The notes under the pieces are model-generated. The model was not told the origin of the DNA, did no database searches, and saw only the letters and a list, made by a program, of their open reading frames with translations. The position numbers and the translations under genes were made by a program. From JALQUL01 sp040382935 (GTDB lineage: Bacteria; Pseudomonadota; Gammaproteobacteria; Burkholderiales; Burkholderiaceae_C): a DNA stretch of 64,000 nt. Of this stretch, positions 53,849-62,398 are shown one piece after another; within the stretch, counting starts at the first letter, position 1; every line of letters begins with the position of its first letter. The stretch is from positions 1 through 64,000 of the forward strand of contig JBEIEP010000003.1 in assembly GCA_040382935.1 (NCBI GenBank), written 5' to 3'.

Positions 53849-55101
53849 ACGACCCCACCCTGCAAAGTTACGTGCTGCTCAACAGCGGCAAGGCGTTTTT
53901 CCCGGCGCTAGTGGCAGCGATTGAGGCCGCTCGTGTATCGGTCTCACTGGAGACCTACTTGTTTGATTTTAATGGGGCGGGAGGCCAGGTAGCCTTGGCG
54001 CTTTGTGCTGCGGCAAAGAGGGGCATAGTGGTGAGGGTTTTGGTCGATGGGATTGGAACGCCGCCGCTGTCTGCGATGTGGCATGAGCAGTTACTGACCA
54101 GCGGCGTAGCTTTTGTGTTTTACAAGCCCATGGGCCGCCTTGGTCTGCTCACGCCCAACCATTGGCGGCGCTTGCATCGCAAGCTGTGCGTTGTTGATAG
54201 GCAGGTGGCATTTTGTGGTGGGATCAATATTTTGGACGATTGGTACGATCCCAATCACGGCCCACTGGCCGCGCCGCGCTTGGACTTTGCCTTGCAAATG
54301 ACCGGCCCAATAGCGGAGGCGATTGCTTTTCATACGGACCAGCTGTGGCGTAGCGCCGGTGAAAAAAGCGATGCTGGGGTTGAGGGTACTAAGACAGGTA
54401 ACGCCAAGCAGTATTCAGGTCAAATGGTTCTTAAAAGGACCAAAGACGCCTTCATGCGCTTGTCAGACACTGCCAAACGCCAACGCCTAAGGAAGACGCA
54501 AAAGGGGCCGGACCAGTCCAGCAGCCGCTTGTTGCTACGCGACAACCTGCTTCACCGCCGCACGATAGAGCGGGCCTACTTAACTGCCATTGCCAGTGCC
54601 AAGACCGAAGTGGTGTTGGCCAACGCGTATTTCTTACCCGGACAATCGCTGCGCTTGGCCTTGGCTAGGGCGGTCAAACGGGGCGTTCGGGTCAGGGTTT
54701 TGTTGCAGGGTCGGTATGAGTATTTCATGCAGTTTCATGCCGCGCGAGCGGCCTACCTCTCGTTGCTCAATGCTGGGGTTGAAATTTATGAGTACACGCC
54801 CAGTTTTTTGCACGCCAAAGTAGCCGTTATAGACCCCGATGGGGCGCAATGCTGGGCCACCGTGGGCTCTAGCAATCTGGACCCACTCAGTTTGCTTTTG
54901 GCCAGAGAAGTCAATGTGGTGATCACGGGGTGCGGCATACCCCTGCAACTGTTCGACATTCTTGTCCAAGCGATGGACCAAGATGCCCGTCAGGTGCAGT
55001 TGATTGAACTGAACCGGGCGAGCCTTTGGCAAAAATGCCTCAATAGGGCGGCCTACGCCTTGATGCGCGCAGCCCTTTTTTTGACAGGTCACAGGTACTA
55101 A
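53845..55101 (+). CDS. clsB: Cardiolipin synthase B
   Basis: 418 residues with a GTG start overlapping the upstream stop. Two phospholipase-D HKD motifs are visible: HRKLCVVDRQVAFCGG near 110 and HAKVAVIDPDGAQCWATVGS near 326, both with HxKxxxxD. The first hydrophobic helix of ClsA is absent, as expected for ClsB. It joins two phosphatidylglycerol, or phosphatidylglycerol and phosphatidylethanolamine, into cardiolipin at the inner membrane. It is coupled to the EEP gene upstream, as with ybhP-clsB in Escherichia coli. Confidence 0.92.
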   Translation: MNDPTLQSYVLLNSGKAFFPALVAAIEAARVSVSLETYLFDFNGAGGQVALALCAAAKRGIVVRVLVDGIGTPPLSAMWHEQLLTSGVAFVFYKPMGRLGLLTPNHWRRLHRKLCVVDRQVAFCGGINILDDWYDPNHGPLAAPRLDFALQMTGPIAEAIAFHTDQLWRSAGEKSDAGVEGTKTGNAKQYSGQMVLKRTKDAFMRLSDTAKRQRLRKTQKGPDQSSSRLLLRDNLLHRRTIERAYLTAIASAKTEVVLANAYFLPGQSLRLALARAVKRGVRVRVLLQGRYEYFMQFHAARAAYLSLLNAGVEIYEYTPSFLHAKVAVIDPDGAQCWATVGSSNLDPLSLLLAREVNVVITGCGIPLQLFDILVQAMDQDARQVQLIELNRASLWQKCLNRAAYALMRAALFLTGHRY

Positions 55102-55159
55102 AACTGTATCCCGGCCTTTGGCCAGCAAAGGCTTTGGCCCGCTGGTAATATTGCACCCT

Positions 55160-55894
55160 ATGAATACACCAGTCCCTGCTACCGCGCCCCTACCCGCTGC
55201 CGCTGACGAAGGCACCCCGCTTTCAACGCAGATTCGTGCGCGCCTGGTCGCCGCCAAAAAGCGTTTTCACGCCAACGACAACATTGCAGACTTCATCAAG
55301 CCCGGCGAGTTGGCCTTGCTGCTCGATGAGGTTGAATCCAAAATGAAAACGGTGCTGGAAAGCATGGTGATCGACTTGGACAACGACCACAACAGCGCCA
55401 ATACCGCCCGGCGGGTGGCCAAAATGTACCTGCAAGAGGTGTTCAGAGGGCGCTACGTGGCAGGCCCGGCGGTGACCGAGTTTCCCAATGCAGAACACCT
55501 CAATGAGTTGATGATTGTCGGGCCAATTGAGGTGCGTAGCGCCTGCTCGCACCACCTGTGCCCTGTCATGGGCAAGGTATGGATTGGCATCATGCCCAAC
55601 GAGCACACCAACGTGATTGGCCTGTCCAAGTACGCGCGGCTGGCCGAATGGGTGATGGGCCGCCCGCAGATTCAAGAAGAAGCGGTGGTGCAATTGGCTG
55701 ATTTGATCCAAGAAAAAACCCAACCCGACGGCCTGGCCATTGTGATGGAGGCCTCGCATTTTTGTATGGGCTGGCGCGGGGTAAAAGACGTGAATGCGCG
55801 CATGATCAACTCGGTCATGCGCGGGGTGTTCTTGAAAGACCCCAATTTGCGCCGCGAGTTCTTAACCCTTATTCCCCGCCATACCAACGCTTAA
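55160..55894 (+). CDS. folE: GTP cyclohydrolase I
   Basis: 244 residues from ATG 55160. The C-terminal tunnelling fold is clear: IVGPIEVRSACSHHLCPVMG supplies Zn ligands Cys and His, ASHFCMGWRGVKD the third Zn Cys, and VIGLSKYARLAEWVMGRPQIQE is the family helix. It makes dihydroneopterin triphosphate from GTP, the first step of folate synthesis. The canonical C-E-H-H motif reads C-S-H-H here, and the N-terminus is unusually long and Ala/Pro-rich (about 25 residues). A BLUF photoreceptor gene follows 43 bases later. Confidence 0.88.
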   Translation: MNTPVPATAPLPAAADEGTPLSTQIRARLVAAKKRFHANDNIADFIKPGELALLLDEVESKMKTVLESMVIDLDNDHNSANTARRVAKMYLQEVFRGRYVAGPAVTEFPNAEHLNELMIVGPIEVRSACSHHLCPVMGKVWIGIMPNEHTNVIGLSKYARLAEWVMGRPQIQEEAVVQLADLIQEKTQPDGLAIVMEASHFCMGWRGVKDVNARMINSVMRGVFLKDPNLRREFLTLIPRHTNA

Positions 55895-55937
55895 TCCAAG
55901 TGCTTCACACCTGACAACCGTCCAAGGAATCCGCCCC

Positions 55938-56360
55938 ATGTTAGTTCGCCTTTTATACGCCAGCCGGGCCGCCGAGTCCGACGCCGCCGCCATTGAGGCC
56001 ATTCTCAGCCAGTCGCGCCAGTTCAACCCCACCTGCGGCATTACCGGCATTCTTTGCTACGGCGGGGGCATCTTTTTGCAAGCCTTGGAAGGCGGCCGCA
56101 CGGCCGTCAATACCTTGTACAACCATATTCAAAAAGACCCACGCCACAAAGACGTGGTGCTGTTGAGCTACGAAGAGATTACCGAGCGCCGTTTTGGCGG
56201 CTGGACCATGGGGCAGGTGAACGTGGCCAAGGTGAATACGTCTGTACTACTCAAGTATTCTGAACTTGCCGAACTGGACCCCTACAGTGTCTCGGGCAAG
56301 GTATCGGCCGCGCTGCTCGAAGAGTTAATGGCCACGGCCAATATCATGGGCAAGGCGTGA
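55938..56360 (+). CDS. BLUF-domain blue-light photoreceptor
   Basis: 140 residues, a BLUF domain with short C-terminal helices and no effector domain. VRLLYASR supplies the key Tyr near residue 7, GGIFLQALEGG the conserved Gln near 49, and GGWTMGQV the Trp/Met pair near 90. These bind flavin and rearrange hydrogen bonds on blue light. Stand-alone BLUF proteins signal by contacting partners. It is directly downstream of folE; a functional link is possible but not shown. A thermonuclease gene follows after 42 bases. Confidence 0.93.
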   Translation: MLVRLLYASRAAESDAAAIEAILSQSRQFNPTCGITGILCYGGGIFLQALEGGRTAVNTLYNHIQKDPRHKDVVLLSYEEITERRFGGWTMGQVNVAKVNTSVLLKYSELAELDPYSVSGKVSAALLEELMATANIMGKA

Positions 56361-56402
56361 CCGGGTTGTGCCTTTGGATCAGCGACGCCTTTTAGGGGCA
56401 CC

Positions 56403-56918
56403 ATGAAGCTTAATCGGCGGTGGGTTGTGGGCTTGGTCTCGGGGCTACTGGCCTGCACGGGCTTTGCCTTTGGACAAAACAACCCCCTGCGCGAACCCCG
56501 ATTTCAGGCACGCGTACATGACGTGGTAGATGGCGACACGGTACACCTGCAAATTCTGGGCGGGCGTGAAACCCTTAAAGCCCGCTTGCAAGGCATTGAC
56601 GCACCCGAGATTTGCCAGTCTTTTGGCCCACAGTCACGCGATGCGCTGGCCCGACGCATTAACCAGATGATGGTGACGGTGCAGTCCACCCGCCTAGACG
56701 AATACGGCCGCAGCCTGGTGGTCATTTACATCAATGGCGAGGACATCAACGCCTGGTTGGTTAAACAGGGTTACGCTTGGTCGTTCGGCCGCAAGGGCAG
56801 CAAAGGCCCTTTTGCCGCCGAAGAGTCGCAGGCCAAGCTGCAAAGACGCGGATTGTTTGCCGACGAGGGTGCCGTTCGCCCGACCCAGTTCAGGCGCAAA
56901 CACAAGGGCTGTCAATAG
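56403..56918 (+). CDS. Secreted thermonuclease (SNase) family protein
   Basis: 171 residues. A signal peptide (about 1-24, VSGLLACTGFAFGQ) is followed by the OB-fold nuclease: ARVHDVVDGDTVHL, RLQGIDAPEI with catalytic Arg and Asp, and STRLDEYGRSLVVIY with the third Arg. It should degrade DNA and RNA outside or in the periplasm with Ca2+. Residues DGDT and DAPE are intact, suggesting activity. It is the last plus-strand gene before the convergent MoeB/ThiF gene, 13 bases away. Confidence 0.92.
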   Translation: MKLNRRWVVGLVSGLLACTGFAFGQNNPLREPRFQARVHDVVDGDTVHLQILGGRETLKARLQGIDAPEICQSFGPQSRDALARRINQMMVTVQSTRLDEYGRSLVVIYINGEDINAWLVKQGYAWSFGRKGSKGPFAAEESQAKLQRRGLFADEGAVRPTQFRRKHKGCQ

Positions 56919-56931
56919 CGCTGTAAATCGC

Positions 56932-57687
56932 TCAATCCGCGCTTGCCTGCCCGCAAACCGGGCAACCCGGGTGTTTGGGGATGCGCAACTCGGTCCACTG
57001 CAAGGCCCGTCCGTCCAGCAGTAACAAGCGCCCTGACAAGGTGGGTAGGCCGCACAGCCACTTGACGGCTTCGGCGGCTTGGGCAGCACCCACAATACCC
57101 ACCAAGGGCGCAAAAACGCCCATGGTGGCGCAGCGAACCTCGTCCATTTGTTGCTCGGGCGGGAACAAGCAGGCCCAGCAGGGGCCGTTCTCATCGCGGG
57201 GGTCTACCACGGTGATTTGCCCGTCCCACCGAATGGCCGCACCACTGACCAATGGCTTTTTTGCCTTCACACAGGCCCGGTTAACGGCATGGCGCGTGGC
57301 AAAGTTGTCGGAGCAATCGAGCACCACATCGGCGGCGGCAATGAGATCAATAAGTGCCTGCCCTTCGGCGCGCTGGGGCAAGGGCACAAAACGCACGTCG
57401 GGGTTTAAGGCCGCCACCGCCGCCTTGGCCGAATCCACCTTGGCCCAGCCCACGCGGTCGGTGGTGTGCACGATTTGGCGTTGCAAGTTGGTTAAATCCA
57501 CGGTGTCGTGGTCCACCACCGTCAAGGTACCCACCCCACAGGCGGCCAAGTACATCACGGCCGGTGAGCCCAGCCCTCCGGCACCAATCACCAGCGCGTG
57601 TGACGCTAAAAGCGCTTCCTGCCCCTCAATGCCTATGCCGTCTAGCAGCAGGTGCCGGGAGTAGCGAAGCAGCTGCGTGTCATCCAT
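56932..57687 (-). CDS. HesA/MoeB/ThiF-family adenylyltransferase
   Basis: 251 residues. The Rossmann motif VIGAGGLGSPAVMYLAACG binds ATP, and two CxxC zinc pairs (CWACLFPP and CPVCGQ) are present. SDNFATRHAVNRA is the family middle. It adenylates the C-terminal glycine of a sulfur carrier such as MoaD or ThiS for molybdopterin or thiamine synthesis. Which carrier it serves is not clear; the gene starts four bases after the stop of ctp upstream, so the two are transcribed together. Confidence 0.9.
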   Translation of the reverse strand: MDDTQLLRYSRHLLLDGIGIEGQEALLASHALVIGAGGLGSPAVMYLAACGVGTLTVVDHDTVDLTNLQRQIVHTTDRVGWAKVDSAKAAVAALNPDVRFVPLPQRAEGQALIDLIAAADVVLDCSDNFATRHAVNRACVKAKKPLVSGAAIRWDGQITVVDPRDENGPCWACLFPPEQQMDEVRCATMGVFAPLVGIVGAAQAAEAVKWLCGLPTLSGRLLLLDGRALQWTELRIPKHPGCPVCGQASAD

Positions 57688-57691
57688 GGGG

Positions 57692-59128
57692 TCATTTTTT
57701 GGCGGGGGCTTCTTCTTTGCGCTCCACCATGGTTTTACTCACCACCACGGGCAGTTTTTTGAGGTGGTTCAAGGCCTGCTGCAACTGGAAATCCTTGTCC
57801 GAACCAAACTCTTGCGGCCGACGCTCAGGCATGGGTTTCTTGCGGTCTTCTTCCAATTTCTTAAGCGCCTCTTCACGGGCTATTTCACGGGCTTGGTCAA
57901 TTTTTTCTACCGCTTGTCCGTCACTGATGTGTTTGCTCAAATCGGCCTCACGCATACTCAATGCGGCATAGGGGTTGCCCTCAAGGGACTCGTCCACCAT
58001 GATGTCGGGCACAATGCCTTTGGCCTGTATGGATCGGCCCTTGGGGGTGTAATAACGGGCAATGGTCAGCTTGAGATTGATGCTGTCTTTTGCGATAGGA
58101 ATCGTCGTTTGAACCGACCCCTTTCCAAAGGTTTGCGCCCCCATCACGGTGGCCCGCCCGTAGTCTTGCAGTGCCCCGGCCACGATCTCGCTGGCAGAAG
58201 CCGAGCCTTCATTGACCAGCACCACCATGGGCAGGTTTTTAAGCCGCTCGGGCAACCCTGCCAGAGGGTCGCCGGACAAAGAGCCGCGGTAAAACTCGGG
58301 TTCAGCGGTCAGCACTTGGTTAACGGTTTGGCCTTTGGTTGAAACGATGGTGGATTTGGCGGGTAAAAACGCCGCAGAAACCCCAACGGCAGCATCCAGC
58401 CTGCCCCCAGGATCGTTGCGCAAGTCCAGTACCAGGCCTTTGATGTTGGGGTCTTGCTCAACCAAGGCGTTCAATTTCCTGACGAAATCCTGCAAGGTGT
58501 TGTCTTGAAACTGTGAAATACGCAACCATGCGTAGCCCGGCTCAACCATTTTTGAACGTACAGATACGGTGCGAATTTCTTCGCGCACTATCGTTACCGG
58601 AAAAGTACGGTTCTCATCCTTTCGGAATACGGTCAGTATGACTTTGGTGTTGGGCAGGCCGCGCATGCGCTTAACCGCCTGCTCCAGAGTCAAACTTCTG
58701 ACCGGCGTGGTGTCAACGCGGGTGATCAAATCGCCGGGGCGCAGCCCGGCCCGAAATGCGGGTGAACCTTCAATGGGCGATACCACCTTGACCAGGCCAT
58801 CCTCATAGGCGATTTCAATACCTACCCCTACAAAACGGCCACTGACGCCCTCTTTGAACTGGTTAAGGGCATCGCCCACCAAATAGTCCGAGTGCGGATC
58901 CAAGCTGGTAACCATCCCCGCCACAGCGGCCTGCAACAGTTTCTTCTCGTCTACCGGGTCTACATAATTGGTTTTGATAATCGAAAACACCTGCGTTAGG
59001 CGCGATAAGTCCTCGATCGGCAAGGGCGTTAACACCCCACTGGCAACGGTTTGCAAGGACACGGTCGTCATGGCGCCGGCCAACACGCCTATACCTAACC
59101 AACCTGCGATTTTGAGCTTCTGACCCAT
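57692..59128 (-). CDS. S41-family C-terminal processing protease (Ctp)
   Basis: 478 residues. A signal or anchor helix (about 8-31, GWLGIGVLAGAMTTVSLQTVAS) is followed by a PDZ domain (GSPAFRAGLRPGDLITRV) and the S41 core with nucleophile Ser in VNEGSASASEIVAGAL and catalytic Lys in TFGKGSVQTTIP. The C-terminal tail is charged (DRKKPMPERRPQE, ending in KK). Ctp proteases trim periplasmic proteins and control peptidoglycan enzymes. It lies downstream of gpmA (147-base gap with a hairpin) and upstream of the MoeB/ThiF gene (4 bases). Confidence 0.94.
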   Translation of the reverse strand: MGQKLKIAGWLGIGVLAGAMTTVSLQTVASGVLTPLPIEDLSRLTQVFSIIKTNYVDPVDEKKLLQAAVAGMVTSLDPHSDYLVGDALNQFKEGVSGRFVGVGIEIAYEDGLVKVVSPIEGSPAFRAGLRPGDLITRVDTTPVRSLTLEQAVKRMRGLPNTKVILTVFRKDENRTFPVTIVREEIRTVSVRSKMVEPGYAWLRISQFQDNTLQDFVRKLNALVEQDPNIKGLVLDLRNDPGGRLDAAVGVSAAFLPAKSTIVSTKGQTVNQVLTAEPEFYRGSLSGDPLAGLPERLKNLPMVVLVNEGSASASEIVAGALQDYGRATVMGAQTFGKGSVQTTIPIAKDSINLKLTIARYYTPKGRSIQAKGIVPDIMVDESLEGNPYAALSMREADLSKHISDGQAVEKIDQAREIAREEALKKLEEDRKKPMPERRPQEFGSDKDFQLQQALNHLKKLPVVVSKTMVERKEEAPAKK

Positions 59129-59168
59129 AAATATCTGACCTCAAGAGGAAATTTGTTAGCCAATATAC

Positions 59169-59200
59169 ACCGGAAGGCGGCCTGCGGGGCGGCTTCCGGT
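59169..59200. repeat. Stem-loop between gpmA and ctp
   Basis: ACCGGAAG (59169-59176) and CTTCCGGT (59193-59200) form a perfect 8-bp inverted repeat with a GC-rich interior that can pair further. No T-run follows on either strand, so I do not call it a classical terminator. It may be a processing site or a Rho-linked structure between two same-strand genes. Confidence 0.4.
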
Positions 59201-59274
59201 TACCGAGGGTAAGTGCGGACTACGCGTCAAGATCAAAAAGGGCAATGGTCGGCCTTGTGATTCACCCGCTGAAC

Positions 59275-59979
59275 CTAAGCTCCGGCTGTTTCACCGAGGT
59301 AAAAGCGGCGAAGCGGCTTGCAGTTGTCGTCTAACTCGTACACCAAAGGTGTGCCGTTAGGTATATTGAGGTTCACGATATCGGCATCCGAAATGCCGTC
59401 CAGGTGCTTGACCAAGGCTCGTATTGAATTGCCGTGCGCCGCCACCACCAAGCGCTGGCCGTTTTGCAAGGCGGGCATAAGGGTTTCGTTCCAAAACGGC
59501 ATCATGCGGTCAACGGTGTCTTTCAAGCACTCGGTCAATGGCACTTGGCCCGGCATCAAGGCCCGATAGCGGGGGTCTGCACGTTCGCAGCGCGCGTCAT
59601 CGGCGCCAAGCGCTGGGGGCGGGGTGTCGTAGCTGCGCCGCCATACCAGCACCTGTGCATCACCATACTGCGCAGCCGTCTCCACCTTGTTGAGCCCTTG
59701 CAAAGCACCGTAGTGGCGTTCGTTCAATCGCCACTCTTTGTGGACCGGCACCCAGTCGCAATCCATGGCATCAAGGCAGTGGTTGAGTGTGTGAATGGCC
59801 CGTTTGAGCACGCTGGTATAGGCTTGGTCAAAGGTGTAACCAGCTTGGCGCAGCAGGCGTCCCGCCGATTGGGCCTGCTGTACTCCCAGCGGCGTCAGTT
59901 CAACGTCGGTCCAACCGGTAAAACGATTCTCCAAATTCCAGATCGATTCTCCGTGGCGTATCAGTACCAATGTGTGCAT
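59275..59979 (-). CDS. gpmA: 2,3-bisphosphoglycerate-dependent phosphoglycerate mutase
   Basis: 234 residues from ATG 59979 (MHTLVLIRHGESIWN); the longer open frame upstream is not family-like. RHGES carries the phospho-accepting His, KEWRLNERHYGALQG and AAHGNSIRALVKHLD supply the other active-site residues. It interconverts 3- and 2-phosphoglycerate in glycolysis, here the BPG-dependent type. It is divergent from the rhodanese-grxC-secB-gpsA set, an arrangement conserved in Burkholderiales. Confidence 0.95.
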   Translation of the reverse strand: MHTLVLIRHGESIWNLENRFTGWTDVELTPLGVQQAQSAGRLLRQAGYTFDQAYTSVLKRAIHTLNHCLDAMDCDWVPVHKEWRLNERHYGALQGLNKVETAAQYGDAQVLVWRRSYDTPPPALGADDARCERADPRYRALMPGQVPLTECLKDTVDRMMPFWNETLMPALQNGQRLVVAAHGNSIRALVKHLDGISDADIVNLNIPNGTPLVYELDDNCKPLRRFYLGETAGA

Positions 59980-60134
59980 GAAGAGCTGCCTATTTTCAAA
60001 TGTCACTGCCATTTCCGGCGAACCGTGGTACGCCGAAATTTCTCTAATCCCCGATTTTCGCTGATTTGTAACCCTATTCACCCTGGGGCTTGGCGGGTAT
60101 TTTAGAATCGGTCCTTCTTCATAAGGATTTTTGC

Positions 60135-60542
60135 GTGAACTTCATTCTTGACAACTGGTATTTGTTCGTCGTCGCCATCGCCACTGCGACGGCCTTGTTC
60201 TGGCCTCTTCTTAGCGGCGGTGCCATGGGTGCACTGACCATTGCAGAGGCTGTTACCCTGATCAACAAAGAAAAAGGGGTGGTCGTGGACCTGCGCTCTG
60301 AAGAGGAGTTTGGCAGCGGCAGCATTGCGGGTGCAAAAAATGTGCCGCTGGCGCAACTGGCCGACAAGTTGGTAGCGGCGGTTAAAAATAAAGAATTGCC
60401 GCTGATTTTGGTTTGTGCCACAGGCACCCGTTCGCAAGGGGCCGTGAGCAAGGCCAAACGCCTGGGCTATGCGCGCGTACAGTCCATGGCTGGCGGCATG
60501 GCAGCGTGGCGAGGCGCCAGCATGCCCGTCCATAAGGCTTGA
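60135..60542 (+). CDS. Membrane-anchored rhodanese-like protein
   Basis: 135 residues with a GTG start; AAGGA lies seven bases upstream, which decides against the longer open frame. An N-terminal transmembrane helix (about 6-24) anchors it, followed by one rhodanese domain with active Cys in LVCATGTRSQGA and the motif MAGGMAAWRG. It would carry sulfane sulfur near the membrane. It starts the conserved run with grxC, secB and gpsA. Confidence 0.9.
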   Translation: MNFILDNWYLFVVAIATATALFWPLLSGGAMGALTIAEAVTLINKEKGVVVDLRSEEEFGSGSIAGAKNVPLAQLADKLVAAVKNKELPLILVCATGTRSQGAVSKAKRLGYARVQSMAGGMAAWRGASMPVHKA

Positions 60543-60565
60543 TCCGCTTAACGCAAAGGTTTGCC

Positions 60566-60823
60566 ATGAAAAAAGTAACCATGTTTACCACCGGGGTTTG
60601 TCCTTTTTGCATACGCGCCAAACAAATCCTTAAGTCCAAAGGCGTGGCAGAGATTGATGAAATCCGCATCGACACCAACCCTGACGAACGCGATCGAATG
60701 ATGCAGATCACGCAGCGCCGTACCGTGCCGCAAATTTTTATTGGCGACCACCATGTGGGCGGCTGCGACGACCTGGAAGCGTTGGTGCGCGCGGGTCAGC
60801 TGGAACCTCTTTTGGCGCCCTAA
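60566..60823 (+). CDS. grxC: Glutaredoxin 3
   Basis: 85 residues from ATG 60566. The active site is CPFC in TTGVCPFCIRAKQILK; TVPQIFIGDHHVGGCDD has the cis-Pro and glutathione-binding GG. The enzyme reduces disulfides and mixed glutathione disulfides in the cytoplasm. It lies 23 bases after the rhodanese gene and 93 bases before secB, in the usual order. Confidence 0.95.
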   Translation: MKKVTMFTTGVCPFCIRAKQILKSKGVAEIDEIRIDTNPDERDRMMQITQRRTVPQIFIGDHHVGGCDDLEALVRAGQLEPLLAP

Positions 60824-60916
60824 GGGCAAGCCGAACAATCATCGATAATCCCTCCTGCAAGGCAGCAGGCTCTGACGCCTTGGCCCTTTACAACCCCATT
60901 GACCCGAAAGTACCCC

Positions 60917-61375
60917 ATGGCCGACCAAGACACCAGCAGCGAACAAACTGTGTTTCAGATTCGCCGCGTTTACCTCAAAGAAGCCTCTCTGGAGCAACCC
61001 AATTCGCCCGCCATCTTGCTGGAAGAGCAATCGCCTGAAGTCGACATCCAAATGGGCGTAGAGGCAGCGCCGTTGTCAGACGATTTGTACGAAGTCACGG
61101 TGCGAGCCACCGTTCACACCACGATTGGCGAAAAAACCGTGTTTTTGGTTGAAGCCAAGCAGGCGGCCATTTTCCAACTCTCCAACTTTCCAGAGGAACA
61201 GATGGGCATGGTCATGGGTATCGCCTGTCCACAGATCGTCTACCCTTATCTGCGCAGCAACGTCGCGGATTTGATTCAGCGCGCTGGCTTCCCACCCGTG
61301 CATTTGGCCGAGATCAATTTTCAGGCCATGTACGAGCGCCAAATGAGCGCTAATGCCGAAGCCACCCAGCACTAA
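60917..61375 (+). CDS. secB: Protein-export chaperone SecB
   Basis: 152 residues from ATG 60917 (MADQDTSSEQTVFQIRRVY). SecB motifs are QRVYLKEAS-like YLKEASLEQPN, FPEEQMGMVMGIACPQIVYPYLR and FPPVHLAEINF. It forms a tetramer that keeps precursor proteins unfolded and hands them to SecA. The 3' end lies six bases before gpsA. Confidence 0.96.
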   Translation: MADQDTSSEQTVFQIRRVYLKEASLEQPNSPAILLEEQSPEVDIQMGVEAAPLSDDLYEVTVRATVHTTIGEKTVFLVEAKQAAIFQLSNFPEEQMGMVMGIACPQIVYPYLRSNVADLIQRAGFPPVHLAEINFQAMYERQMSANAEATQH

Positions 61376-61381
61376 ACCCCC

Positions 61382-62389
61382 TTGAAACTATTGGTGATTG
61401 GGGCCGGTGCCTGGGGCACCGCATTGGCCCATAGCGCTGCCAGTCAGCCTATTGCACCTCACGCGGTTACTCTTTGGGCACGCAATAGCACACAGGTAGA
61501 GCGCTTGCGCACCGAAGGCGGCAATAGCGGCTATCTGCCAGGCGTGGCCTTGTCACCACGACTGGCCTATAGCAATGCGCCGCTGGCACCCCTGGCCCAG
61601 CAGCACGATTTGGTGGTGATTGCCACCCCCATGGCCGCATTGCGCGAGGTATTGGTACAACTGGGCGCCCTGCCCCACCCTGTGGTTTGGCTGTGCAAAG
61701 GCTTTGAAGCGCACAGCGCACTCTTGGGGCACGAGGTGTTCCAAAACGTGCATGGCCCAGACGCAGAACAAATGGGCTATGGCGTATTAAGTGGGCCTAG
61801 CTTCGCACTAGAAGTGGCCAATGGTCAACCTACCGCCTTGGTGGCGGCCAGCCCTCAAGCACGGGTGCAAGACACCTTGGTCGAAGCGTTTCACGCCAAC
61901 ACCTTGCGCGTTTATCGCAACCCCGACATTGTGGGTGTTGAAGTGGGTGGCGCCGTGAAAAACGTATTGGCGATTGCCACCGGCCTGTGCGACGGTTTGG
62001 GCTTGGGCCTTAACGCAAGGGCCGCGCTGATTACCCGGGGGTTGGCAGAAATCACCCGCTTGGGCGTGGCGTTGGGCGGCTTGGCCGACACCTTCATGGG
62101 CTTGAGCGGCTTAGGTGATCTGGTATTGACCGCAACAGGGCATTTGAGCCGCAACCGTCAGGTCGGTTTGTTGTTGGCACAGGGCCAAAGCCTAGAGGCG
62201 GCTGTGGCCTCGTTGGGGCATGTGGCCGAGGGAGTCAACAGCGCACGCACCGTGTTGGCCCGCGCTAAGGCACTGCACGTTGAAATGCCCATCACCGCCA
62301 GCGTGGTGGCCGTTTTGGATGGCAGGCTTTCGCCCCAGCAGGCCGTGGCTGACCTCATGGGCCGTGAGCCAGTGGCAGAAACGGACTAA
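61382..62389 (+). CDS. gpsA: Glycerol-3-phosphate dehydrogenase [NAD(P)+]
   Basis: 335 residues with a TTG start (MKLLVIGAGAWGTALAHS). The dinucleotide motif GAGAWGTA is at the N-terminus, GVLSGPSFALEVANGQPTA contains the substrate region, VGGAVKNVLAIATGLCDG includes the catalytic Lys, and GLSGLGDLVLT is also typical. It makes sn-glycerol-3-phosphate for phospholipids. It ends the rhodanese-grxC-secB-gpsA group, 6 bases after secB. Confidence 0.95.
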   Translation: MKLLVIGAGAWGTALAHSAASQPIAPHAVTLWARNSTQVERLRTEGGNSGYLPGVALSPRLAYSNAPLAPLAQQHDLVVIATPMAALREVLVQLGALPHPVVWLCKGFEAHSALLGHEVFQNVHGPDAEQMGYGVLSGPSFALEVANGQPTALVAASPQARVQDTLVEAFHANTLRVYRNPDIVGVEVGGAVKNVLAIATGLCDGLGLGLNARAALITRGLAEITRLGVALGGLADTFMGLSGLGDLVLTATGHLSRNRQVGLLLAQGQSLEAAVASLGHVAEGVNSARTVLARAKALHVEMPITASVVAVLDGRLSPQQAVADLMGREPVAETD

Positions 62390-62398
62390 GCGTGCAGA

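Noticed and set aside
59169..59200. Rho-independent terminator after gpmA
   Set aside because: The stem is strong but no T-run follows on the minus strand; it is kept only as a stem-loop.
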